From contig JAFZFR010000086.1 of assembly GCA_017555805.1 (NCBI GenBank), positions 1 to 64,000 on the forward strand: a stretch of 64,000 nt of DNA, given 5' to 3'. Numbering within the stretch: position 1 is the stretch's first letter; every line of letters starts with the position of its first letter. Below the pieces are notes generated by a model, which saw only the letters and a list, made by a program, of their open reading frames with translations, was not told the DNA's origin and did no database searches. Origin of the DNA: Alistipes sp. GTDB taxonomy: Bacteria; Bacteroidota; Bacteroidia; Bacteroidales; Rikenellaceae. This document shows positions 52,021 through 60,717 of this stretch, one piece after another. A program made the translations under genes and the position numbers.

Positions 52021-53289
52021 ATGAAGCAGCGAATAATACTCAAATCAGGCAATGTGGTGCGCGAGGGCGTGCAGGAGCAACTCGATGTCGTGGTTGCTGA
52101 CGGCAAGATTGCGTTCGTAGGTAAGAGTGTCGAGCCAGAGGCTGGCGACAAGGTTGTGGATTGCGCGGGTAAGTTGGTTTGCAGTGGTCTTGTTGATCTG
52201 CATGTTCACCTGCGTGAGCCAGGTTTCTCGTCGAAGGAGACAATAGCGTCGGGTACCTCGGCGGCGGCGCACGGCGGCTTTACTACCGTATGCTCGATGC
52301 CTAACCTTGCACCAGCGCCAGATACGATGGAGCACCTGCAGGAGCAGTTGGACCTTATCGCAAAGGATGCAGTTGTGAAGGTACTCCCCTACGCCACTAT
52401 CACAGAGCGCAGAGCGGGTGATGAGTTGGTGGACTTCGCTGCGTTGAAGCCTTATGTGGCTGGCTTCTCGGATGATGGCACTGGTGTGCAGCGCGAGGAG
52501 GTGATGAAGGCTGCTATGGAGGCTGCTGCCGAGAACGACTGCATCATCGCGGCACACTGCGAGGTGGATGATTTGTTGCGCGGCGGTTATATCCACGATG
52601 GCGAGTATGCACGAAAGAATGGGCATCGAGGTATCTGCTCGGAGAGCGAGTGGGCGCAGATTGAGCGCGATATTAAACTCACCGAGGAGATTGGTTGCCG
52701 TTACCATGTGTGCCATATCTCTACGAAGGAGAGCGTGGCGCTGATTCGTGAGGCGAAGAGCCGTGGCGTGAAGATTACCTGCGAGACAGGTCCTCACTAC
52801 CTGACAATGTGTGATATGGACCTTCAGGAGGAGGGTCGCTTTAAGATGAACCCACCTATCCGTTCGGCGGAGGATAGAGATGCTCTGGTGAAGGGTATTC
52901 AGGATGGAACTATTGATGTCGTGGCGACCGACCACGCACCTCACACAGCCGAGGAGAAGTCACGCGGTCTGGAGCGCAGCGCGATGGGCGTTGTAGGTCT
53001 GGAGACCTCGTTTGCGGTGATTTACACCAAGTTGGTTAAGACGGGCGTAATCACATTGGAGAAGGCTGTGGATGTGCTTGCCGAGGCACCACGCCGCATC
53101 TTTGGCTTGGGTGGAAAGTTCGCAGAGGGCGAGGCGGCTGATATTGCTGTGTTTGACCTCGAGGCGGAGTGGACAGTTGATCCCGAGAAGTTCCACTCGA
53201 AGGGCAAGGCTACCCCATTTGAGGGTTGGGCACTTCAGGGCGAGTGCTGCCTGACGATGGTCGATGGCAAGATTGTGTACGAAAGATAA
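52021..53289 (+). CDS. pyrC: dihydroorotase (class I)
   Basis: The 422-residue amidohydrolase has the metal site D-L-H-V-H-L-R-E-P-G and A-T-D-H-A-P-H-T near residue 300. L-V-C-S-G-L-V-D and M-V-D-G-K-I-V-Y at the ends form the composite beta-sandwich. It cyclises carbamoyl-aspartate to dihydroorotate. The start at 52021 (MKQRIILKSGNVV) lies 11 bases after the attenuator T-run. An upstream TTG at 52009 would sit in that run and is rejected. Confidence 0.95.
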   Translation: MKQRIILKSGNVVREGVQEQLDVVVADGKIAFVGKSVEPEAGDKVVDCAGKLVCSGLVDLHVHLREPGFSSKETIASGTSAAAHGGFTTVCSMPNLAPAPDTMEHLQEQLDLIAKDAVVKVLPYATITERRAGDELVDFAALKPYVAGFSDDGTGVQREEVMKAAMEAAAENDCIIAAHCEVDDLLRGGYIHDGEYARKNGHRGICSESEWAQIERDIKLTEEIGCRYHVCHISTKESVALIREAKSRGVKITCETGPHYLTMCDMDLQEEGRFKMNPPIRSAEDRDALVKGIQDGTIDVVATDHAPHTAEEKSRGLERSAMGVVGLETSFAVIYTKLVKTGVITLEKAVDVLAEAPRRIFGLGGKFAEGEAADIAVFDLEAEWTVDPEKFHSKGKATPFEGWALQGECCLTMVDGKIVYER

Positions 53290-53315
53290 AACAAAACAAT
53301 ATAAAATTTTTAGGA

Positions 53316-54404
53316 ATGAAACCATTTACAAAAAAGTTAGTTCTTGAGAACGGTTGCGAGTTTCTCGGCTATAGCTGCGGTGCTAATGTCGAGCGCGTGT
53401 GTGAGATCGTTTTCAACACTTCGGTGGTGGGCTATCAGGAGATTCTCTCTGATCCTTCCAACATTGACCAGATTGTGGTAATGGCTTATCCTCTGATTGG
53501 TAACTACGGTATCACCGACGAGGACTTCGAGGCAAAGGTGCCACAGATTGGTGGTATGGTTGTGCGTGAGTGCAACGAGAACCCAAGTAACTTCCGTTAC
53601 ACAAAGACATTCTCGGAGACTTTGGAGGAGCAGGGAATTCCTTGCATCGCAGGTGTGGACACTCGCCAGATTGTACGCATCATCCGCGATGAGGGTTGCC
53701 AGCGTGCTGCTATCGTGAACATCGACACTACAAAGGAGCAGGCTCTGGAGATGATTAAGACTACCCCACTCCCAACCCAGCAGGTGAAGAAGGTGAGCTG
53801 CCGCAAGCGTTGGTTCTCGCGTACAGCAAACCACAAGTATGATGTTGTAGCCGTAGATTGCGGTATCAAGCACAACATCATCCGTCAGTTCAACCAGCGC
53901 GGTTGCAATGTGACTATCGTCCCTTACAACACCACTTTGGAGGAGATAAAGGCGTTCAACCCAGATGCAATCCTCATCTCAAACGGCCCTGGCGACCCAG
54001 CGGCTTTGCCAGAGGTTGTGGAGTTGATTAAGGCTGTGAAGGGTGAGATTCCAGTAATCGGTATCGCGCTCGGTATGCAGCTCATCGCATTGGCTTACGG
54101 CGCGAAGGTTTACAAGATGAAGTGTGGTCACCACGGCGGCTCGGCAGTTCGTTGCTTGGAGAGCGGTCGCGTAGATCTCACAGCGCAGAACCACGGCTTC
54201 GCGTTGGATGCAGAGTCATTGAAGGCAACAGCATTGACCATTACACACGAGAATGTGTTGGATGGTACGGTAGAGGGTGTTGAGTGCAAGGCCGAGAAGG
54301 TCTTTGCAGTGCAGTTCCACCCAGAGAGCGCACCAGGTCCACAGGACAGCACATATCTTTTCGATGAATTTATTAAACTGATGGAGGAGTATCAAAATGC
54401 CTAA
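53316..54404 (+). CDS. carA: carbamoyl-phosphate synthase small subunit, catalytic Cys replaced by Ala
   Basis: The 362-residue protein has the CarA N-terminal domain (V-V-G-Y-Q-E-I-L-S-D-P-S) and a class I glutaminase domain with S-N-G-P-G-D-P and K-C-G-H-H-G-G. In the nucleophile elbow, where CarA has G-I-C-L-G-H-Q, this protein reads G-I-A-L-G-M-Q. Codon 251 is GCG, so the Cys needed to split glutamine is absent. The His-Pro-Glu pair (His335, Glu337) remains. The subunit may be unable to use glutamine, leaving CarB ammonia-dependent as in vertebrate CPS I. The start at 53316 is favoured over a frame overlapping pyrC. Confidence 0.93.
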   Translation: MKPFTKKLVLENGCEFLGYSCGANVERVCEIVFNTSVVGYQEILSDPSNIDQIVVMAYPLIGNYGITDEDFEAKVPQIGGMVVRECNENPSNFRYTKTFSETLEEQGIPCIAGVDTRQIVRIIRDEGCQRAAIVNIDTTKEQALEMIKTTPLPTQQVKKVSCRKRWFSRTANHKYDVVAVDCGIKHNIIRQFNQRGCNVTIVPYNTTLEEIKAFNPDAILISNGPGDPAALPEVVELIKAVKGEIPVIGIALGMQLIALAYGAKVYKMKCGHHGGSAVRCLESGRVDLTAQNHGFALDAESLKATALTITHENVLDGTVEGVECKAEKVFAVQFHPESAPGPQDSTYLFDEFIKLMEEYQNA

Positions 54405-57400
54405 AAGAACAGATATTAAGAAGGTAATGGTGATCGGCTCGGGTCCGATTGTCATTGGTCAGGCGGCAGAGTTCGACTATGCAGGAACACAGGCGTGCTT
54501 GGCATTGAAGGAGGAGGGTTACGAGGTTATCTTGGTGAACTCAAACCCTGCAACCATTATGACCGACACAAACATCGCCGACAAGGTTTATATGGAGCCT
54601 TTGACGCTGGAGTATGTGGCGAAGATTGTGCGCTATGAGCGTCCAGACGCTATCGTGCCAGGCTTGGGTGGTCAGACAGGTTTGAACTTGGCTGTTCAGC
54701 TCGCAAAGAAGGGCGTGCTCGATGAGTGCCATGTTGAGATTTTGGGTACTTCGTTCACCTCTATCGAGGAGGCAGAGGACCGCGAGTTGTTCAAGGACTT
54801 GTGTGTTCGCATTGGCGAGCCAGTGTTGCCTTCGCTCGTTGTAAACTCAATGGAGGATGGTGTTAAGGCAGCCGAGGAGATTGGTTATCCTGTGGTGTTG
54901 CGTCCAGCCTTCACATTGGGTGGTACAGGTGGCGGTTTCGCCGACAACGAGGAGGAGTTGCGCGAGATTATGCGTAACGCATTGGTGCTCTCGCCAGTAC
55001 ACCAGGTATTGGTTGAGAAGAGTATCAAGGGTTACAAGGAGATTGAGTTCGAGGTGATGCGCGATAAGAACGACACCGCAATCGCAATCTGTAGTATGGA
55101 GAACATCGACCCAGTGGGTATCCACACCGGTGACTCAATGGTTATCGCTCCAGCGCAGACCCTGACAGACAAGGAGTATCAGTTGATGCGTAACAGCGCG
55201 CTGAAGATTATCCGCGCGTTGAAGATTGAGGGTGGTTGTAATGTGCAGTTCGCTTTGGACCCACTCTCATTCAACTACTATATCATCGAGGTGAACCCTC
55301 GTGTATCTCGTTCATCAGCGTTGGCATCAAAGGCGAGTGGTTTCCCTATCGCTCGCGTAACAGCGAAGATTGCAGTAGGTTTGACTCTCGACGAGATTAT
55401 GATTGCAGACCGTCCTGCTTGCTTCGAGCCAGCGTTGGACTATGTAGTTTTGAAGGTGGCACGCTTCCCATTCGATAAGTTTAGCGACGCATCTAATGAG
55501 TTGGGTACACAGATGAAGGCTACTGGTGAGGTGATGAGTATCGGCCGTACAATCGAGGAGGGCATCTTGAAGTCTGTCCGCTCGTTGGAGACTGGTGTTT
55601 GCCACATCCACAACAAGAAGTTCGACGATTGGAAGGTGGAGGCATTGTTGGAGTACATCCGCAAGGGTACCGACGACCGCATCTACGCTATCGCACAGTT
55701 GATTCGCCTGGGCGTTGATTTGCTCATCATCTACAACCACACAAAGATTGATATGCTCTTCCTGGAGAAGTTCAAGAACATCGTTGAGATGGAGAAGGTT
55801 GTGGCTGCAAATGTGGGCGATGTAGCGGTGTTGAAGGAGGCTAAGCGTATGGGCTTCAGCGACAAGTTCCTCGGTCAGTTGTGGAACAAGTCAGAGGCGG
55901 AGATGTTCCAGTTGCGTAAGGCAAATGGCGTATTCCCAGTATATAAGATTATCGACTCTTGCGCGGGCGAGATTGACACTTATGTACCTTACTTCTACTC
56001 TACTTACGAGGCAGAGAACGAGTCAGTGCGTAGCGACCGCAAGAAGATTTTGGTGCTCGGTTCTGGTCCTATCCGTATCGGTCAGGGTGTGGAGTTCGAC
56101 TACTCGACTGTTCACGCTATCTGGACTATCAAGGAGGCTGGTTACGAGGCTATCATCATCAACAATAACCCAGAGACAGTTTCTACCGATTACACCATCA
56201 GCGACAAGCTCTACTTTGAGCCACTCACTGTGGAGGATGTGATGAATGTCGTAGAGTTGGAGAAGCCAGAGGGTATCGTGGTTTCACTCGGTGGTCAGAC
56301 TGCAATCAACCTTGCAGAGCCATTGGCTGAGTTGGGTGTAAACATCATCGGTACCGGTATCGAGGCTATCAACAACGCCGAGGACCGTAAGTGCTTCGAG
56401 CGCATTATGAACGAGGTGGGCATCCCACAGCCAAAGGCAAAGGCGGTGACCGACATCGAGTCAGGTGTGGAGGCAGCAAACAACATCGGCTACCCAGTTT
56501 TGGTTCGTCCAAGCTTCGTGTTGGGTGGTCGCGCAATGCAGATTGTAGCTAACGAGGAGACTTTGCGTCACTACTTGCGTTCAGCGGTAGAGGTGAACGA
56601 GAAGTCGCCAGTGTTGGTTGATAAGTATATTCAGGGTAAGGAGTTGGAGGTAGATGCTATCTGCGACGGTAAGGATGTGTTCATCCCAGGTATTATGGAG
56701 CATGTGGAGCGCACAGGTATCCACTCGGGTGACTCTATCAGCGTATACCCTACTTTCAGCGTGAGCCAGCAGGTGAAGGATACTATCATCGAGTACACCA
56801 AGCAGTTGGGTCTTGCTATCGGTATCGTAGGTCTTTACAACATCCAGTTCATCGTTGATGAGCAGGAGAAGGTATATGTAATCGAGGTGAACCCTCGTTC
56901 ATCGCGTACCGTGCCATTCCTCTCGAAGTCGACTGGTGTGCCTATGGCGAAGATTGCTACAATGGTTATCCTGGGTCACTCACTCAAGGAGCAGGGCATC
57001 ACAGAGATCTACGGCAAGGAGAGCACTCGCTGGTTCGTTAAGTCGCCAGCCTTCTCATTTGCGAAGATTCGTGGTCTGGACTCTTACCTCTCTCCAGAGA
57101 TGAAGTCTACAGGTGAGGCTATCGGTTACGACTCAAGCCTTAACCGCGCACTCTACAAGTCATTGCAGTCTTCAGGCGTAGCGGTGGCTAACTATGGTAC
57201 TATCTTCGTGACTATCGCCGACTGCGACAAGGAGCGTGCATTGCCACTCATCCGTCGTTTCTACGACCTCGGTTTCAACATCGAGGCTACGAAGGGCACT
57301 TGCGAGTTCTTGCGTGCTAACGGCATTCGTACTCGTCACCTCCGCAAGTTGAGCGAGGGCTGCACCGAGATTTACGATGAGTTGCGCAAGGGTCATGTTA

Positions 57401-57579
57401 CCTATGTAATCAACACTATCGATGTCAACCAGCACAGCACTCGTCGCGATGGTTATGACATCCGTCGTGCGGCAGCCGAGAACAATGTGACTCTGTTCAC
57501 TGCGTTGGAGACTGTGAGCGTGTTGCTCAACGCATTGGAGGAGATTACTATGGGAGTTTCAACCATTGATGGCAAATAA
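54397..57579 (+). CDS. carB: carbamoyl-phosphate synthase large subunit
   Basis: The 1060-residue protein has the usual duplicated ATP-grasp organisation, with V-M-V-I-G-S-G-P-I-V-I-G-Q in the first half and I-L-V-L-G-S-G-P-I-R-I-G-Q in the second. A C-terminal MGS-like allosteric domain follows. It makes carbamoyl phosphate from bicarbonate, ATP and ammonia, the ammonia normally tunnelled from CarA. It overlaps carA by 8 bases. Both halves keep the metal and nucleotide motifs (E-V-N-P-R-V-S-R-S-S and E-V-N-P-R-S-S-R-T). Confidence 0.97.
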   Translation: MPKRTDIKKVMVIGSGPIVIGQAAEFDYAGTQACLALKEEGYEVILVNSNPATIMTDTNIADKVYMEPLTLEYVAKIVRYERPDAIVPGLGGQTGLNLAVQLAKKGVLDECHVEILGTSFTSIEEAEDRELFKDLCVRIGEPVLPSLVVNSMEDGVKAAEEIGYPVVLRPAFTLGGTGGGFADNEEELREIMRNALVLSPVHQVLVEKSIKGYKEIEFEVMRDKNDTAIAICSMENIDPVGIHTGDSMVIAPAQTLTDKEYQLMRNSALKIIRALKIEGGCNVQFALDPLSFNYYIIEVNPRVSRSSALASKASGFPIARVTAKIAVGLTLDEIMIADRPACFEPALDYVVLKVARFPFDKFSDASNELGTQMKATGEVMSIGRTIEEGILKSVRSLETGVCHIHNKKFDDWKVEALLEYIRKGTDDRIYAIAQLIRLGVDLLIIYNHTKIDMLFLEKFKNIVEMEKVVAANVGDVAVLKEAKRMGFSDKFLGQLWNKSEAEMFQLRKANGVFPVYKIIDSCAGEIDTYVPYFYSTYEAENESVRSDRKKILVLGSGPIRIGQGVEFDYSTVHAIWTIKEAGYEAIIINNNPETVSTDYTISDKLYFEPLTVEDVMNVVELEKPEGIVVSLGGQTAINLAEPLAELGVNIIGTGIEAINNAEDRKCFERIMNEVGIPQPKAKAVTDIESGVEAANNIGYPVLVRPSFVLGGRAMQIVANEETLRHYLRSAVEVNEKSPVLVDKYIQGKELEVDAICDGKDVFIPGIMEHVERTGIHSGDSISVYPTFSVSQQVKDTIIEYTKQLGLAIGIVGLYNIQFIVDEQEKVYVIEVNPRSSRTVPFLSKSTGVPMAKIATMVILGHSLKEQGITEIYGKESTRWFVKSPAFSFAKIRGLDSYLSPEMKSTGEAIGYDSSLNRALYKSLQSSGVAVANYGTIFVTIADCDKERALPLIRRFYDLGFNIEATKGTCEFLRANGIRTRHLRKLSEGCTEIYDELRKGHVTYVINTIDVNQHSTRRDGYDIRRAAAENNVTLFTALETVSVLLNALEEITMGVSTIDGK

Positions 57580-57581
57580 TT

Positions 57582-58322
57582 ATGTACAAGAAAGGTATAT
57601 ATAAAGTCATTGCGAATACACCTCTCACACGAGAGGTGTATCGTATGATTTTGGAGGGTGACACCAAGTGGATTAAGCGCCCGGGTCAGTTCGTTAATAT
57701 CGAGCTGGAGGGTCTGTTCCTGCGTCGCCCTATCTCAATCAGCGATTGGGACGAGAAGACAATCACCATCATCTATAAAGTTGTGGGTCAGGGTACCGAG
57801 CAGATGAGCCGTATGCAGGCGGGCGTGGAGCTCGATGTGTTGGTAGGTCTGGGTAACGGTTTCAACCCCGATGTGGAGAATGAGAAGCCTCTGCTTGTGG
57901 GCGGTGGCGTGGGTGTTCCCCCACTCTACCACTTGGCGAAGATGCTTATCGCCGATGGTCGCAAGGTGAGTGTTGTGTTGGGCTTCAATACAGCTTCTGA
58001 GGTATTCTATGCTGACGAGTTCAAGGCGTTGGGCGCAGATGTATATGTGTCGACTGCCGATGGCTCGATGGGCGTGAAGGGTTTTGTGACTGACGCTATC
58101 CGCGAGGCGGCGATTGACTTCGACTACTTCTACTCTTGTGGTCCGTTGCCAATGCTCAAGGCGTTGTGCGGCTGCACAGATGTGAAGGGCGAACTCTCGT
58201 TTGAGGAGCGTATGGGTTGCGGTTTCGGTGCTTGTATGGGCTGTAGCTGCAAGACATTGACGGGTAACAAGCGTATCTGCAAGGAGGGCCCTGTGATGCG
58301 CCGTGAGGAGATAATTTGGTAA
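57582..58322 (+). CDS. pyrK: dihydroorotate dehydrogenase electron-transfer subunit PyrK
   Basis: The 246-residue flavoprotein has a FAD-binding barrel (R-P-G-Q-F-V-N-I and L-R-R-P-I-S-I-S), an NAD-binding domain (L-L-V-G-G-G-V-G-V-P-P-L) and a C-terminal [2Fe-2S] cluster. The cluster cysteines lie in C-G-F-G-A-C-M-G-C-S-C and R-I-C-K. It passes electrons from PyrD to NAD+. It starts 2 bases after carB and is followed by pyrD after 6 bases. Confidence 0.95.
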   Translation: MYKKGIYKVIANTPLTREVYRMILEGDTKWIKRPGQFVNIELEGLFLRRPISISDWDEKTITIIYKVVGQGTEQMSRMQAGVELDVLVGLGNGFNPDVENEKPLLVGGGVGVPPLYHLAKMLIADGRKVSVVLGFNTASEVFYADEFKALGADVYVSTADGSMGVKGFVTDAIREAAIDFDYFYSCGPLPMLKALCGCTDVKGELSFEERMGCGFGACMGCSCKTLTGNKRICKEGPVMRREEIIW

Positions 58323-58328
58323 ACGAAG

Positions 58329-59255
58329 ATGGAAATGGAGAAGAATTTTGATTTGTCGGTTGAGTTGTGCGGCGTGAAGTTGGACAACCCTATCATCCCT
58401 GCCAGCGGTACATTCGGTTTTGGTAAGGAGCATAACGAATTTTACGATATCAACATCCTCGGTTCAATCTCTATCAAGGGTACTACACGCGAGGCTCGTT
58501 TCGGTAATCCTACACCTCGCATCGCCGAGTGTCGTGCGGGTTTGATTAACTCGGTGGGTCTGCAGAACCCTGGCGTGGATGCTGTTGTAGCGAAGGAGTT
58601 GCCAGCGTTGCGTAAGATTTTCCGTAAGCCTATCGTGGCGAACATCAGCGGTTTCTCGATTGACGAGTATGCGGAGTGCTGCGCGAAGATTGACAAGGAG
58701 GAACAGGTGGCTATCATCGAGGTGAATGTCTCTTGCCCTAATGTCCACAATGGCGGTATGAGCTTCGGTACACAGCCAGAGATGGCAGCGGAGGTTACTC
58801 GCGCGGTGAAGGCTGTGACTACAAAGCCAGTATTCATCAAGTTGAGCCCTAATGTGACCGACATCGTTGCTATCGCCAAGGCGTGTGAGGAGGCGGGTGC
58901 TGATGGTATCTGCTTGATTAACACAATGCTGGGTATGCGTATCGATACGAAGCGTCGTAAGCCAGTGATTGCCAATAAGATGGGTGGTTTCTCTGGTCCT
59001 GCGATTTTCCCGGTTGCGGTGCGTATGGTTTATCAGGTGGCGAAGGCTTGCTCTATCCCAGTGATGGGTTGCGGCGGCGTGGAGTCGGCATCAGATGTGA
59101 TTGAGATGATGATGGCTGGTGCTACTGCCGTTCAGGTGGGTGCTGCCAACCTCAAGGATCCTTATGCTTGCAAGCGCATCATCGAGGAGTTGCCTTTGGA
59201 GATGGAGAAACTCGGTATTGAGAAGCTGACAGACATTATCGGTATAGTAGAGTAA
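58329..59255 (+). CDS. pyrD: dihydroorotate dehydrogenase, class 1B catalytic subunit
   Basis: The 308-residue FMN enzyme has N-V-S-C-P-N (catalytic Cys of class 1), P-A-S-G-T-F-G-F-G, S-I-K-G-T-T and G-C-G-G-V-E-S-A-S-D. The neighbouring PyrK identifies it as the NAD-dependent class 1B type. It oxidises dihydroorotate to orotate. It is the last gene of the operon; pyrB, pyrE and pyrF are not in the window. Confidence 0.95.
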   Translation: MEMEKNFDLSVELCGVKLDNPIIPASGTFGFGKEHNEFYDINILGSISIKGTTREARFGNPTPRIAECRAGLINSVGLQNPGVDAVVAKELPALRKIFRKPIVANISGFSIDEYAECCAKIDKEEQVAIIEVNVSCPNVHNGGMSFGTQPEMAAEVTRAVKAVTTKPVFIKLSPNVTDIVAIAKACEEAGADGICLINTMLGMRIDTKRRKPVIANKMGGFSGPAIFPVAVRMVYQVAKACSIPVMGCGGVESASDVIEMMMAGATAVQVGAANLKDPYACKRIIEELPLEMEKLGIEKLTDIIGIVE

Positions 59256-59279
59256 ATCGTCTAACAGATAGTTGTAAAA

Positions 59280-59316
59280 GAAAACGGCAGTCAATTTTGA
59301 CCGCCGTTTCTTTTGT
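59280..59316. terminator. intrinsic terminator of the pyr operon
   Basis: AAACGGC (59282-59288) / GCCGTTT (59303-59309) with an inner GTCAA/TTGAC extension and T-rich tail. It is probably shared with the convergent membrane-protein gene. Confidence 0.85.
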
Positions 59317-59906
59317 TATTTCATTTCACTCTCCCACTCTTTTAGCATTGTGAGGCGTTGGTGAATCTCGTCAATCTGCTCTTTCTCTTGAGTTGTTTTC
59401 ACCATTCCAATAATGAAGCTTATCACTATTGATATACCCAGCCACAACCACCAATAGTTTGATACCTCCAATGGTTTGTTGGTTATGTTAATGATGATTA
59501 TTGCAACGAAGATACTTGCGATGAAACACGCCATAAGGATTGAGTTGCGAATGAATAATTTTCTGTAATTCAGTATCATACGCTCCTGCTCTACGATATT
59601 CTCCTCGAAGCGGGCTATGCGACGCAGTAATCTGTACATCGGTATAGCTAATAGGATGTCGAGAACGAGTGCCCCCGCAACGACGTACCAGCATAATGGC
59701 TTTGTGTATAGGTCGGTTGCGAAGATTAAAACGAGCAAGAATATATACACAATGTATGATATATACCTGTTCTTCATCGTTTGACGCATATACGATGTTG
59801 TCTTGTTCTCAAAGAAGTTGCGTAACTCCTCTTTTTTAAGCATTTCGTGTCGATCCAGACGAGCCGAGAGCTTCTGCCACGATTGTTGTAATTTCTCAAG
59901 TTCCAT
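59316..59906 (-). CDS. four-helix membrane protein paired with ECF sigma factor
   Basis: The 196-residue protein has a cytoplasmic helical N-terminus (residues 1-45) and four hydrophobic helices (about 48-66, 72-90, 120-138 and 148-166). A charged helical tail with Q-E-K-E-Q-I-D-E-I-H-Q-R-L completes it. It starts 14 bases after the sigma gene, the usual place of an anti-sigma factor or membrane partner. It lacks a recognisable zinc-finger anti-sigma motif, so the role is inferred from position only. Confidence 0.6.
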   Translation of the reverse strand: MELEKLQQSWQKLSARLDRHEMLKKEELRNFFENKTTSYMRQTMKNRYISYIVYIFLLVLIFATDLYTKPLCWYVVAGALVLDILLAIPMYRLLRRIARFEENIVEQERMILNYRKLFIRNSILMACFIASIFVAIIIINITNKPLEVSNYWWLWLGISIVISFIIGMVKTTQEKEQIDEIHQRLTMLKEWESEMK

Positions 59907-59920
59907 AATTGTAATAGTTT

Positions 59921-60397
59921 TTAAGCATTAAACATCTCTTTTATTTTATTTTTTGCGCGCATCAGTTTTACTCCCACATTTGATTTCTCCAAGCCTGTAA
60001 TCTCGCTAATCTCCTCGTAGCTGTGACCCTCTAACCATAGCAGAATTAAGGCTCGGTCGAGATGTTCCAGTCGGTCGATTATTGAGTGCAGCTCCTCCAT
60101 CTGCTCTTTAAGTGAGCCATCCTCCTCTGACGATATGTCGAATGAGAGTGTGATGGAGGCGGGTTGTTTGCGTCGAATAAATGAGATACAGGTGTAAAGG
60201 GCTACACGATATATCCAAGTTGAACGCTTGCTACGACCATCGAAGGAGTCGAAGTTTTGCCAGAGGTTACAAAGCACCTCTTGATAGTAGTCCTCAATCA
60301 TCCCTTTGGGTGCGTATATGTAGCATACCTTGTAGATGATACTCTTGTGAGCGAGAACTACCTCTGTAAATTCCTGTTCTTTTGTTTGGGTTTTCAT
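59921..60397 (-). CDS. ECF-type RNA polymerase sigma factor
   Basis: The 158-residue protein has sigma region 2 (I-Y-A-P-K-G-M-I-E-D-Y-Y-Q-E-V-L-C-N-L-W-Q and S-T-W-I-Y-R-V-A). Region 4 has the helix-turn-helix Y-E-E-I-S-E-I-T-G-L-E-K-S-N-V-G-V-K-L. It directs RNA polymerase to a specific promoter set. A membrane-protein gene lies 14 bases downstream. Confidence 0.92.
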   Translation of the reverse strand: MKTQTKEQEFTEVVLAHKSIIYKVCYIYAPKGMIEDYYQEVLCNLWQNFDSFDGRSKRSTWIYRVALYTCISFIRRKQPASITLSFDISSEEDGSLKEQMEELHSIIDRLEHLDRALILLWLEGHSYEEISEITGLEKSNVGVKLMRAKNKIKEMFNA

Positions 60398-60485
60398 TGT
60401 TAAATCGTTGTTTGCCCTATTAGTCGCAAAAAGAGAGTGAAAAATTACAACGGGGTGAAATTTTTTTTGAGTTTTTGTAAAATAA

Positions 60486-60641
60486 TGTCATTCCCCGGAG
60501 GCGTAGCCGACGATGGGAATCTACCGCTTATTTATTATAGTTCTAACGACCGTACTTTCAACAAAGGTAGATCCCAATCATTTGCGCCTGCGACCTAATC
60601 ACATTTGCAAAACTCTCTATTTGCGCAAATGTGGGATGACG
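60486..60641. repeat. MITE-like or REP-type palindromic intergenic element
   Basis: About 155 bp bounded by GTCATTCCC (60487-60495) and GGGATGAC (60633-60640), inverted with a 1-base bulge. Inside are ATTCCC/GGGAAT around a GGC-gta-GCC hairpin (60490-60520), TGGGAATCTACC (60514-60525) with GGTAGATCCCA (60566-60576), and a perfect 9-bp CACATTTGC/GCAAATGTG stem (60600-60633). It resembles palindromic repeats dispersed in other Bacteroidetes. No gene lies in the 60398-60717 gap. Confidence 0.55.
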
Positions 60642-60655
60642 TATTTATTTTATTT

Positions 60656-60699
60656 ACAAAACAACCTGCCCATCCTCATTGGATAGACAGGTTGTTGCT
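60656..60699 (-). terminator. terminator of the purH-purD-folD run
   Basis: ACAACCTG (60661-60668) / CAGGTTGT (60688-60695) with an inner ATCC/GGAT stem, followed on the minus strand by a short T-rich stretch, just after folD. Confidence 0.7.
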
Positions 60700-60717
60700 A
60701 TTCTAATTTTCCCTCTC

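Noticed and set aside
53316..54404. Idea that the CarA Cys to Ala change is a sequencing error
   Set aside because: TGC to GCG needs more than one base change, the next conserved residue also differs, and the frame is intact, so a genuine substitution is more likely.
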